From a virus, in the IMG/VR virus record IMGVR_UViG_3300025659_000335, positions 23,546-87,545 of that record: a stretch of DNA of 64,000 nucleotides; one strand, written 5' to 3'. Position 1 is the stretch's first letter. Every line of letters starts with the position of its first letter. The translations under genes and the position numbers were made by a program. The notes beneath the pieces are model-generated. The model saw nothing but the letters and a program-made list of their open reading frames with translations. It searched no databases and had not been told where the DNA came from. Shown in pieces: positions 27,076-35,436 of the stretch.

Positions 27076-27662
27076 TAAATTACGAGAAATACGAATATAG
27101 TGGGTGGACATTATGCAAAGAAGCTTTTGAACAGCTTTTTATATTAATACGTGATAAAAAATTAACAAATGTTTTAGAATTTGGTTCAGGAGTTAGTACA
27201 AGTTTTCTTAAAGATCTTAATATAAATTATGTATCTTTTGACGGTGATAGTACATATTCCGCTAAAGAAGAAAATGTTCTTATAAGACCTGTAAGACAAG
27301 CAACCAAAGAATATTATAACAGCATTATAGAAAATAAAAAATCCTTTAATATTGAAGAATTTAATAAATTTCCACAAATATTAAAAGAACACACTAGACA
27401 AAAATACTGTTTTTATTCAATAGAAGATAATGATTTAGTGAATCAACCCTTTGACTTAATACTGCTAGATGGCCCACACGGTAATGGAAGAAGTTTTGCT
27501 TTTAATTTAATAAAATCCATGTTAAAAAAAGAAACTTACATTTTAGTAGATGATTATAACCATTATCCATTTATTGATAATCTAAAAATAATTTTTCCAA
27601 AAGCATCATTATATTTTGAATCTGTTGAAAATTGTTTTTGCATATACAAGGTAGAGATATGA
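27072..27662 (+). CDS. Class I SAM-dependent methyltransferase-like protein
   Basis: LEFGSGVSTSFLKDL near 36-50 is a motif I glycine loop, VSFDGD near 56 holds the acid that contacts the SAM ribose, and LILLDGPHGNGRSFAF near 132-147 matches motif IV. 196 residues. In a glycan operon it probably methylates a sugar hydroxyl, but a nucleic-acid or protein target cannot be excluded. Confidence 0.6.
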   Translation: MINYEKYEYSGWTLCKEAFEQLFILIRDKKLTNVLEFGSGVSTSFLKDLNINYVSFDGDSTYSAKEENVLIRPVRQATKEYYNSIIENKKSFNIEEFNKFPQILKEHTRQKYCFYSIEDNDLVNQPFDLILLDGPHGNGRSFAFNLIKSMLKKETYILVDDYNHYPFIDNLKIIFPKASLYFESVENCFCIYKVEI

Positions 27663-28387
27663 AAATAACAGCAATACTGACAGGATGGAAACGTCCACAA
27701 AATTTAGAAAGACAATTAGAAGCTATTAAAAATCAGACAATAGCTCCAACTGATATAATGATGTGGTATAATGGAGAAAATGCAGAGCATGCTCAAAAGG
27801 CATTGCCAGGAGTTAAAACTGCTTCGTGCAATCATAACTTTAAATTTATCGGTAGGTTTGCATATGCGTTATTAGCAAGAACCGAATACGTTTGTATTTT
27901 TGACGATGATACAATACCAGGACCTAAATGGTTTGAGAATTGTATTAATACAATGAAAACACACGAGGGTATTCTTGGAACTACTGGCATATATTTAACT
28001 AAGAATACTAACTATAGGGATCATAGAAAAATTGGTTGGAACGGGCAAAAAAGCAATGAGCCTATAGAAGTAGATCTAGTAGGACACGCCTGGTTTTTTA
28101 AATATGATTGGTTAAAGTATTTTTGGATGGAGGCGCCCTTGAGCTGGGATAATGCCGAAGATATCCATTTCTCGTATGCAGCACAAAAATATGGTGGCAT
28201 TAAAACATATGTTCCACCACATCCAGACACTGATAGAAGTATTTGGGGTAGCCTAAATGGAAGCGCACTAGGGAACGATTCTGTAAGTTCTTGGGTTAAC
28301 CGAGATAAAAATAATCATACAATTATTAGAGATAATTGTGTAGAAAAAGCTGTACAAAACGGCTGGAAGTTAGTACATTCTAAATAA
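27659..28387 (+). CDS. Family 2-like glycosyltransferase
   Basis: The ATG at 27659 is preferred (ATGA overlap; homology starts with KITAILTGWKRPQNLERQL), rather than the TTG-type start at 27632. CIFDDDTIPGPKWF near 80-93 supplies the D-D-D metal site. 242 residues. Last gene of the glycan island; the next gene begins 25 bases later. Confidence 0.75.
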   Translation: MKITAILTGWKRPQNLERQLEAIKNQTIAPTDIMMWYNGENAEHAQKALPGVKTASCNHNFKFIGRFAYALLARTEYVCIFDDDTIPGPKWFENCINTMKTHEGILGTTGIYLTKNTNYRDHRKIGWNGQKSNEPIEVDLVGHAWFFKYDWLKYFWMEAPLSWDNAEDIHFSYAAQKYGGIKTYVPPHPDTDRSIWGSLNGSALGNDSVSSWVNRDKNNHTIIRDNCVEKAVQNGWKLVHSK

Positions 28388-28411
28388 TGATTATAAAAGA
28401 ATTGGGTTAAT

Positions 28412-28867
28412 ATGGCACTACGTGGTAATGAATTAGAGAAGGCTGCTAATAAAGCAAACATCAGTTATAGAAAAGCAGACGAAGCTTTAATATTAAAAGT
28501 ACCAACGGGTATAACTATAACTAAACATGGAGCAATCCCACAAAAGTCTACAGTAGATTTTGTAGGAATATTAAAAGGTGGAAAGTTTATAGCATACGAT
28601 GCTAAAGAAACTAAAAGTAAAACATCATTTCCACTAAAAAATATACACCAGCACCAATACGAGTATTTAAAGTATGCAAATAAACTTGGTGGGGTAGCGT
28701 TTTTTCTAATTCATTTTACTACACTGTATGAGTCAAAGGCTTTTATAGTTCCAATGGATCTTATTATAAGATACTGGGAACGTGAAACAAGAAAGTCTAT
28801 ACCAATTACCGAATTTAAAAAAGAATGGTTAGTAGAGATCAACGAGTATCTCAAAGATATATTATGA
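28412..28867 (+). CDS. recU: RecU-like Holliday junction resolvase
   Basis: This 151-residue protein has the RecU pattern in order: RGNELEKAANKANI (4-17), STVDFVGI (46-53) with the catalytic Asp49, AYDAKETKSKTSFPL (61-75) with the D-A-K-E-T core, then HQHQYEYL (79-86). RecU cleaves four-way junctions and was described from Gram-positive bacteria and their phages. It is the second nuclease of the resolvase fold in the window, beside 13437-13832. Confidence 0.85.
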   Translation: MALRGNELEKAANKANISYRKADEALILKVPTGITITKHGAIPQKSTVDFVGILKGGKFIAYDAKETKSKTSFPLKNIHQHQYEYLKYANKLGGVAFFLIHFTTLYESKAFIVPMDLIIRYWERETRKSIPITEFKKEWLVEINEYLKDIL

Positions 28868-29103
28868 TTACTAAAGAACATGTAGGCTGTATAATTCAGC
28901 CAGTACTAAAAGTAAATATCGCAGTTGCCTATGTAGGGGAACTTGCAAATATAAATGACGAAGGAATATTTACACTTATACCTTTTGATCAAACAAAAGA
29001 TCCTAAACTTTCAGAAGAAGTGATAGGGCCTTGTGTAAGATACCCAATGTTATTAGACGTAAAAGAAATTTTAGCAGTAGTGCTATTAAAGAAAGTAAAG
29101 TAA
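28864..29103 (+). CDS. Small protein of unknown function
   Basis: The likely start is ATG at 28864, overlapping the RecU-like stop by 4 bases; the longer form from 28825 lies inside that gene. The 79-residue protein is beta-rich with no recognised motif. It lies between resolvase and dUTPase. Confidence 0.5.
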   Translation: MITKEHVGCIIQPVLKVNIAVAYVGELANINDEGIFTLIPFDQTKDPKLSEEVIGPCVRYPMLLDVKEILAVVLLKKVK

Positions 29104-29553
29104 ATGGCTGAACAAAAAAATAAAAAACTTGTAATTAAATATAAGTTATTGGATAATAAAGCAAAAGCACCGCAAAAAGGATATGACACCTCAGCAGGTA
29201 TAGATCTTTGTGCATTATATAAATACAGATTAACAGGACATTCGACTAAAGTTTTACAAACAGGCATTGCTGTAGAAATACCAAAAGGATGGTATGGACA
29301 ACTCCACGATAGAAGTGGTCTGGGGTCAACTACCACTTTAAAAGTTAAAGCAGGAGTCATAGACTCTGAATACCGTGGAGAGATAGGTATTATATTAAAT
29401 AATACAGGACCATATCCACTTATTATCGAAGAGGGAGAAAGTATAGCTCAAATGGTTATATTACCTGTTCCCGAAATTACTTTAAAGGAAACAGACGAAT
29501 TGTCGAAAACAGATAGGGGAACAAAGGGATATGGTTCAACCGACTCAGCATAG
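29104..29553 (+). CDS. dut: dUTP diphosphatase
   Basis: All five trimeric dUTPase motifs are present in 149 residues: AGIDL (31-35), DRSGLGS near 64-70, GVIDSEYRGE near 82-91, GESIAQMVILP near 109-119 and the C-terminal RGTKGYGST near 138-146. It hydrolyses dUTP to dUMP, keeping uracil out of DNA and feeding dTMP synthesis. It precedes ribonucleotide reductase, overlapping it by 23 bases. Confidence 0.95.
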   Translation: MAEQKNKKLVIKYKLLDNKAKAPQKGYDTSAGIDLCALYKYRLTGHSTKVLQTGIAVEIPKGWYGQLHDRSGLGSTTTLKVKAGVIDSEYRGEIGIILNNTGPYPLIIEEGESIAQMVILPVPEITLKETDELSKTDRGTKGYGSTDSA

Positions 29554-31492
29554 AGCTTTTTATCTATCTGACACTTTTATAGACGAGTTTAAAGGTAGTC
29601 AACCTAAGTGGGGACCACTTGGGTACGTAACATACAAACGAACTTACGCCAGAAAAAGAGATGATGGGACAACAGAAGAATTCTGTGATACTTTAAGACG
29701 TGTGGTAGAGGGTACATTTAATATGCAAAAAACGCATATTATAAAAAATAGTTTAAGCTGGAATAATGTCCAAGCCCAAAGAACCGCACAAGCTATGTAC
29801 CGGGCAATGTGGGACTTTAGGTTTCTACCTGCCGGTAGAGGGCTATGGGCTAACGGAACTAATTATGCAGAAAATAAAACAGCAGCAGCTTTGTTTAACT
29901 GCGCCATGATTAGTACAAACGACATAGCTAAACGTGGGCCTGAAATTTATGAATTTATAATGGACGCGTTAATGCTTGGAGTGGGAGTAGGATTCGATAC
30001 TTTAGGAACAGGGAAATTAGAGATACAAACTCCAGAAATAACTAACGGATTAGTATATAGTATTCCTGATACTAGAGAAGGGTGGGTTGAATCTGTAGGA
30101 TTAATTCTAAATGCCTACTTTAATGGTGGCCCATTACCTACATTTGAGTATGATCAAATAAGAGCTTATGGAGAGCCTATTAAAGGATTTGGTGGTACTG
30201 CTAGTGGCCCAGAACCATTAATAGTTTTACATACTACTATTCAAAAACATTTTGAAGGCCGTGAAGGTGAAGAAATTACTTCTAGTGATATAGTAGACAT
30301 AGAAAACTATATTTCGAAATGTGTAATAGCTGGTAATGTAAGACGTTCTGCTGCTCTAGCTTTAGGTGACCCATTAGATAAAGAGTATATGGAACTAAAG
30401 CATGATGAAGAAAAATTAAAGTCACATAGGTATGGAAGTAATAATGCTATAGCTTGTACGATAGGCATGGACTATTCAGAGGCTACTAAAAATACAATAA
30501 AACAAGGTGAGCCTGGGTATCTGTGGTTAGAGAACGCAAGATGGAATGGTCGTATGGGCGAGTGGTGTGATGATTCTTTTGTTATGGGTGTTAATCCTTG
30601 TGGGGAAATCTTCCTCGAATCAGGTGAACTATGTAATCTAGTAGAAACCTTCCCAGCTAATCATGAAACTTTGGCTGAGTATAAACGCACACTTAAGCTA
30701 GCTTATTTATATGCAAAGACTATGACTCTAGCTAAAACACATTGGCCAGAGACTAATGCCAAGATGCTTAAGAACAGACGCATAGGTGTATCACAATCAG
30801 GTATTATACAGGCGTTCCGTAAACATGGTCGCAGAGAGATGTTAAAATGGAGCGACGAATCTTACAAGCATCTAAGAGAGCTTGATAAAATCTTCTCTGA
30901 CTGGATGGCTATTCCGACTAGTAAGAAAATTACTACAGTAAAACCATCTGGTACGGTATCTCTTTTATGTGGAGCCACTCCTGGTATACATTATCCAGAA
31001 AATAAGTATTATATTAGACGTATTAGATTCTCTAATACTTCAGAGCTAATCCCCATACTAAGGGAAGCTGGATATAAAATTGAAGATGACGTATATGACT
31101 CAGGTGGGAAAACCTTAGTTGTAGAGTTCCCAGTAGAGGAACAATTTTATGAGAAATCTAAATATGATGTAACTCTGTGGGAACAGTTAGAAAATACTGC
31201 GCAATACCAGCAGTACTGGGCGGACAATGCAGTTAGTAATACTATCACATTTCAAGAGAATGAAAAGAAAGATCTCCCTCGCGCACTTGAGTTATATGAA
31301 ACTCGTTTAAAGAGTGCGTCTTTCTTACCGTTAGGTACTCATTCATATGAGCAGGCTCCATACGAAGCTATTACCAAGGAACAATATATTGAAATGAAGA
31401 GTAACTTAAAAGAATTAGACTTCAGTTCAATTAATATTGATGGCAAAGGATTGAAATATTGCGATGGAGATAACTGTACAATAACAACTTAG
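29531..31492 (+). CDS. nrdJ: Adenosylcobalamin-dependent ribonucleoside-triphosphate reductase (class II)
   Basis: A single-chain reductase of 653 residues. LFNCAMIS near 115-122 holds the first active-site cysteine; NPCGEIFLESGELCNLVE near 353-370 holds the radical cysteine and the conserved N-x-C-x-E; the C-terminal YCDGDNC supplies the redox cysteine pair. These fit the monomeric B12-dependent enzymes and need no NrdB partner; none is present. It makes dNTPs from host NTPs. Its use implies cobalamin in the host. Followed by two hairpins. Confidence 0.9.
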   Translation: MVQPTQHRAFYLSDTFIDEFKGSQPKWGPLGYVTYKRTYARKRDDGTTEEFCDTLRRVVEGTFNMQKTHIIKNSLSWNNVQAQRTAQAMYRAMWDFRFLPAGRGLWANGTNYAENKTAAALFNCAMISTNDIAKRGPEIYEFIMDALMLGVGVGFDTLGTGKLEIQTPEITNGLVYSIPDTREGWVESVGLILNAYFNGGPLPTFEYDQIRAYGEPIKGFGGTASGPEPLIVLHTTIQKHFEGREGEEITSSDIVDIENYISKCVIAGNVRRSAALALGDPLDKEYMELKHDEEKLKSHRYGSNNAIACTIGMDYSEATKNTIKQGEPGYLWLENARWNGRMGEWCDDSFVMGVNPCGEIFLESGELCNLVETFPANHETLAEYKRTLKLAYLYAKTMTLAKTHWPETNAKMLKNRRIGVSQSGIIQAFRKHGRREMLKWSDESYKHLRELDKIFSDWMAIPTSKKITTVKPSGTVSLLCGATPGIHYPENKYYIRRIRFSNTSELIPILREAGYKIEDDVYDSGGKTLVVEFPVEEQFYEKSKYDVTLWEQLENTAQYQQYWADNAVSNTITFQENEKKDLPRALELYETRLKSASFLPLGTHSYEQAPYEAITKEQYIEMKSNLKELDFSSINIDGKGLKYCDGDNCTITT

Positions 31493-31494
31493 GT

Positions 31495-31510
31495 TATTTT
31501 GGTATAAGAA
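31495..31510 (+). repeat. 16-base intergenic element, copy 2 of 2
   Basis: Identical to 8618-8633. It begins 3 bases after the reductase stop codon and ends just before the first terminator stem. See the first copy. Confidence 0.45.
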
Positions 31511-31514
31511 GAAT

Positions 31515-31538
31515 AACTAGGCGACATCGCTTAGTTTT
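31515..31538 (+). terminator. Rho-independent terminator after ribonucleotide reductase
   Basis: Nine-pair stem 31515-31523 with 31528-31536 (one G-U pair), loop ACAT, followed by TTATATT. Closes the nucleotide-metabolism operon. Confidence 0.6.
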
Positions 31539-31547
31539 ATATTGAAC

Positions 31548-31580
31548 GGGGGAGAAGCAAATTGCTTCTCTCCCTTATTT
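31548..31580 (+). terminator. Second hairpin, probable terminator
   Basis: GGGGGAGAAGCAA pairs with TTGCTTCTCTCCC (31548-31560 with 31562-31574), then TTATTTTTA. It stands 10 bases after the first hairpin and before the next gene, whose ribosome site (AAAGGA, 31591-31596) is just downstream. Confidence 0.65.
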
Positions 31581-31609
31581 TTACATTTATAAAGGACTTA
31601 ATTCGTACA

Positions 31610-31981
31610 ATGCATGAACTAAAAATTCGTTACATCAAGTGCAAAAAGTGTGACCACATTCATTATATTGAAACATGTGTTAGGGATCAGAACCCTTCCT
31701 GTTTCAAATGTGGCCACTCAGAGTTTACTTCAAAGTTAACCAAGCAGGACCTGTTTGAAGCTCGCAGATCTCCTCAGAACTGTGTTTGCAACCAAGCACT
31801 ACAGGCAGAGCTTGAAGAAACTACCAGAAATATAGCTATTACTTTGCATAAGAAGTATCAGGGTGCAGAGCTAATTAAAGCTATCGCAGACACTATGATG
31901 GCGTGCATTAATTCAACTAGACAAAACGCTGTGCAATTAGCAGGCCCTTTCTTTAATAATCAAACCGATAATAATAAATGA
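31610..31981 (+). CDS. Zinc-ribbon protein of unknown function
   Basis: The ATG at 31610 is chosen over a TTG at 31562, since the earlier start lies inside a terminator stem and AAAGGA precedes 31610. The 123-residue protein has C-x2-C (about 12-15) and C-x2-C (about 33-36) forming a zinc ribbon, a further C-x-C near 60, then a helical C-terminus. First gene after the double hairpin. No family recognised. Confidence 0.6.
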   Translation: MHELKIRYIKCKKCDHIHYIETCVRDQNPSCFKCGHSEFTSKLTKQDLFEARRSPQNCVCNQALQAELEETTRNIAITLHKKYQGAELIKAIADTMMACINSTRQNAVQLAGPFFNNQTDNNK

Positions 31982-32343
31982 ACGATAAAGATTTTTTAAA
32001 CATTGGAGTAGGACGCTCCAATAAGACAGTAACAGTCATAAATATTGACCAAGAAGAAGTTAATTTACCGAGTGGTCCTAGCAGTAAAGCCATTTTTACA
32101 GTCCGCGATGCAGAAGGAAGAGAGTTCAAGATTAGTGACCTTCTTCTAGAGGATCGTGGAGAATCTAAAAAAGCAGGACTTTGGATCAATATAAATGACG
32201 ATGGAGAACTATCCAGTTATACTGGGTTAGCGAAATTAATTAAATTCTACGAAGTTAACTCATTACAGGAATTAATAGGTAAAGAGGTAAACGCAGATAA
32301 TGACGATAATGGATTCTTAGTACTAAGTATCCTTAAAAACTAA
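31978..32343 (+). CDS. Acidic protein of unknown function
   Basis: 121 residues, acidic, beta-rich start, overlapping the zinc-ribbon gene by 4 bases. No motif recognised. It precedes the 792-residue protein and the ubiquitin-like cassette and may belong to the same transcript. Confidence 0.5.
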   Translation: MNDKDFLNIGVGRSNKTVTVINIDQEEVNLPSGPSSKAIFTVRDAEGREFKISDLLLEDRGESKKAGLWININDDGELSSYTGLAKLIKFYEVNSLQELIGKEVNADNDDNGFLVLSILKN

Positions 32344-32362
32344 AAAAGAAAAAAAGAAATAT

Positions 32363-34741
32363 ATGAGAATACCGTCCGGTAGATTAAAAGTAATAAACGC
32401 ATTATATGATCTAGGATTTGAAGAAGCAGACTATGACTTACTTAAAAAGACCTCGTTTAAGTTTAAGTCAAGCCCAGTATTACAGTCTGGGGATAGTAGT
32501 TTAAGAAGTCATATAGGGTTTTTATTTAATACAGGAAAAATGTTAGCTTACCATCAGTTTTTACTGGATAATGACTATAACTTTACTTCACAGGGTGACG
32601 TAACAACTGCTATAGCTAATTACGATTGGGCAAAAGAAATTAATCAAGACATAGGTGAACTTTTTGAAACTTTGCCAGAAGAGCAAGTTAAAAGTATAAA
32701 TAAGATGATACCTAAAGGAAAGATAAAATTCTTTTATTCATTGACAAAGACTAATAACTATGGAAGTAACTGTCCTATTATTACTGATAAAGACACCTTT
32801 ATTATTGATTCATTAAAGGATACAGATCTAGCTGATCTTGAAAAGATAAGTAAAATTCAAGAACGATTCTCCAGTTATAACTCATTTCTAGATAGAAACA
32901 GAGGGTACGGAGAGAACAATAATAAATTTCAGTTATTGGGTACCTGTCATTTTAGTAATGCACAGGTTGCTCTATCTTATACAAAAAACTTTTATTTTGG
33001 CAAAGACTCAACTCTGCCAATAAATAGTTTTGGTAATTGGCTCTTAAGCAGCAGGCGTGGATATAATTCTAACGCTTCTGGATTAAAGATAAATGAGATA
33101 GATTTATTTTTAAAAGAATCTTATACAACAAACTTTGATAAGATTACTACTAAAGAGCCTACTCCTGAGCAACTAGAGTTATTAAAAGAAAATAACAAGT
33201 TTAGATACATACATTCAGTATATGAACATCATAACACTAGATATTGTGTAGTCGGTAGCTCAAGTACATTTCCTTATTACAACACTCCACGAATTCATAA
33301 CGCAGCAGAATTTTGTGCAGGAGATTACTTTAGTTGGTTTAAAGTAGAAGCAACTAGTTCTTGGTATGACTACGCTGATGCTGGACACTTAGTATATTAC
33401 AAGCTTGGTCCTGATGGTACTGTGGCAAATAGAGGTAATGATGACCCATTACTAACGCTGGGTGAAGCTGTATTAACAGACCCTGCCCCGGTTATGCTTA
33501 ATAAAGTAATAATCGAAAATTATCTAAAGACAAAGGCTAGTGAAGATAGAGTTGTTGTTTTAGATAATGGTACTTTGAATACTATCTTGAGACTGCACAT
33601 GAAAAAAGAAGAACGCACTCAAAAAGTAGTTCAAAGTAAAAACATAATGACTAAGAAGATAACCAAAGTTATTAATAATTTAGAAACAATAAAGAAAACT
33701 AAATTAAACGGTATTGATATAACTGAGGACTCTATTAGTTACGCAGGACAAACACTTTCTATTGATAAGAATACCTATACAGGGCACGACAGATGGCTTA
33801 ATGATGTATTTGATAAGATGTTAAGAAACACAGATCCTAATTCCATTGACTGGGATCTTGTTTACGCAACATTTTTAAGTTATTTAAGTCTGGGTAGTAA
33901 GAGCACCGCTGGTACAATAGGTAACGTTAATTTTAATCTTGAGATAAAATCATCCACCTCTACAAGAGGTGTGACCTCTACAAGATACTACATTAATGAA
34001 AATCGTATTAATAAGAATGAAGTTGATGAATGTCTCGAGCGAGCTTTGTGCTTTGAGACCCAGGAGGACTTCGATTATTTCCTAGACTCGGTTAGAAAAT
34101 GTTCGTTAAAATTACATAAATTACTGCACCGTGGTATTAATATTAGTGGAGTAAGTGATGTAATGGGGTCATCTCCAGGACATAATAATTACAATCAATT
34201 CTCTATAAAATTCCCGATTACTAGAAAAGGTCGTACAACCTCTATGGTTCTAGATGGGAACTCATACAGAATTCGTAATACAAATAGATTCTTGACAATA
34301 TCAAATAAAAGAAGTATTTTAGATGTGGTAGATCTACTACTTAATGAAAAAATAGTAGAGGGTGTAACCGTAGACGATGTTAAAGATATTATAACTGCTG
34401 GACGAAAAGCTTATGTTGAAGCTTTAAAGAAGAGTCAGGAACTACTAACTGACACCATTAAGTTATTTAAATTAACAGAGGAAACAAAAGACACCACTAG
34501 AGGAAGAGTCAAAGGGTATAAAATAAAAGGCAAAATAAGAACTTACTTTGTTGAAAAAGGATCATTAGAGCCTGACTCTAATAATCACAATGATTGCAAG
34601 GTCTTTGACTACAATTCTGGAAAGTATATTTGTATTGTTGATAAAGGAAATGCTGCTCAAGTTGGTATGGATAGGCTAGTAAATAGATTATATGCACTAC
34701 ACAACGATGACTTAGTAGCAAAAGAAATAACTACACTTTAA
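32363..34741 (+). CDS. Large protein of unknown function ahead of the ubiquitin-like cassette
   Basis: 792 residues without membrane segments, Walker motifs or a family I know. About 400-460 is lysine-rich and helical. The part near 550-640 is richer in beta strand and includes a serine/glycine-rich loop. Cysteines are scattered, with pairs near 565-575 and 760-770, but none sits in a clear E2-type context. The stop codon is 15 bases before the ubiquitin-like gene, so the four genes are probably co-transcribed. It could be the target, an adaptor or a divergent conjugating factor; none of these is shown. Confidence 0.5.
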   Translation: MRIPSGRLKVINALYDLGFEEADYDLLKKTSFKFKSSPVLQSGDSSLRSHIGFLFNTGKMLAYHQFLLDNDYNFTSQGDVTTAIANYDWAKEINQDIGELFETLPEEQVKSINKMIPKGKIKFFYSLTKTNNYGSNCPIITDKDTFIIDSLKDTDLADLEKISKIQERFSSYNSFLDRNRGYGENNNKFQLLGTCHFSNAQVALSYTKNFYFGKDSTLPINSFGNWLLSSRRGYNSNASGLKINEIDLFLKESYTTNFDKITTKEPTPEQLELLKENNKFRYIHSVYEHHNTRYCVVGSSSTFPYYNTPRIHNAAEFCAGDYFSWFKVEATSSWYDYADAGHLVYYKLGPDGTVANRGNDDPLLTLGEAVLTDPAPVMLNKVIIENYLKTKASEDRVVVLDNGTLNTILRLHMKKEERTQKVVQSKNIMTKKITKVINNLETIKKTKLNGIDITEDSISYAGQTLSIDKNTYTGHDRWLNDVFDKMLRNTDPNSIDWDLVYATFLSYLSLGSKSTAGTIGNVNFNLEIKSSTSTRGVTSTRYYINENRINKNEVDECLERALCFETQEDFDYFLDSVRKCSLKLHKLLHRGINISGVSDVMGSSPGHNNYNQFSIKFPITRKGRTTSMVLDGNSYRIRNTNRFLTISNKRSILDVVDLLLNEKIVEGVTVDDVKDIITAGRKAYVEALKKSQELLTDTIKLFKLTEETKDTTRGRVKGYKIKGKIRTYFVEKGSLEPDSNNHNDCKVFDYNSGKYICIVDKGNAAQVGMDRLVNRLYALHNDDLVAKEITTL

Positions 34742-34756
34742 ATAAAGAGAAAAACT

Positions 34757-34981
34757 ATGGCAAAAGAAAAAGAAATCACATTAAAGATCGTATCCGCTGA
34801 AGGTCACACAGAGTTTCAAGGCACTGGTGCAGAGGCCCTTGCAGAGTTGCAAGAGCAATGCACAAACAACAGTAAGTGGGCTTATGTAGATGGCCGTCAG
34901 GTTAATCCTGACACTGTGGGCATTGAAGATCTTTTAAATGCTGAAGACATCACTTTAGCTAACACACTAATTGGTGGCTAA
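34757..34981 (+). CDS. Ubiquitin-like small protein ending in Gly-Gly
   Basis: A 74-residue protein that fits the beta-grasp order: strand 1 ITLKIVSAEG (7-16), strand 2 HTEFQGTGA (17-25), helix AEALAELQEQC (25-35), strand 3 KWAYVDGRQVN (40-50), then EDLLNAEDITLANTLIGG (57-74). The last part lines up with the ubiquitin tail, and Gly-Gly is the exact C-terminus, so no processing is needed before activation. The stop overlaps the start of the JAMM peptidase gene (TAATG), and an E1-like enzyme follows. Taken together this is a protein tag activated at its C-terminal glycine. The target is unknown; sulfur carriage is an alternative. Confidence 0.75.
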   Translation: MAKEKEITLKIVSAEGHTEFQGTGAEALAELQEQCTNNSKWAYVDGRQVNPDTVGIEDLLNAEDITLANTLIGG

Positions 34982-35436
34982 TGGAAGTTTTCATTACTCC
35001 TGAGATAGTTCAGGAGTTAAAAATATATGGCGATTCAAGCCCCGTGCACGAGGTGTGCGGGGCTTTTATCGGCACTAAAATCAAAAACGAATGGCACATA
35101 GAAAAGTTTATACCACTTACCAATGTAATAGCAGGACTCAATGGTAAAGAAGATTACCAGCCTCACCCAGAAGAATGGTTAAATGTTATAAAAGAGACCA
35201 CTCATTATAACGATGATGCTAAGTATGATTTTATAGGGGTGTACCATACACATCCTAATAACAAACCATATCCCTCAATAACAGACGTTCGAGAGGCCGG
35301 TTATAAGGGAATATACATTATATATTCTCCTAAATATAAGACCTTTGGTGTTTACTATTATAATGGTGATCGGGAACATCTTATGTGGGTACCAGCTATA
35401 TGTCATGACATAGATGAAAGAGAACTAGTAACTTGA
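34981..35436 (+). CDS. JAMM/MPN metalloprotease (JAB family, deubiquitinase-like)
   Basis: All JAMM residues are visible in 151 residues: Glu24 in HEVCGAF, His89 and His91 in YHTHPNN, Ser99 and Asp102 in PSITD, with the correct spacing H-x-H-x7-S-x2-D. JAMM enzymes cut isopeptide or peptide bonds after the terminal glycine of ubiquitin-like proteins. Beside a Gly-Gly protein and an E1 enzyme it probably removes the tag or edits conjugates. A tail-assembly role, as for the JAB domain of lambda gpK, is less likely because no tail genes are near and no NlpC domain is present. Confidence 0.85.
   Translation: MEVFITPEIVQELKIYGDSSPVHEVCGAFIGTKIKNEWHIEKFIPLTNVIAGLNGKEDYQPHPEEWLNVIKETTHYNDDAKYDFIGVYHTHPNNKPYPSITDVREAGYKGIYIIYSPKYKTFGVYYYNGDREHLMWVPAICHDIDERELVT

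Noticed and set aside
31562-31609. TTG start giving a hydrophobic 16-residue extension of the zinc-ribbon protein
   Set aside because: The bases belong to a terminator stem and T-run; a ribosome site precedes ATG 31610 instead.
34981-35436. JAMM gene as a tail-assembly protease like lambda gpK
   Set aside because: No tail genes lie near, there is no NlpC domain, and a Gly-Gly protein and an E1-like enzyme flank it.
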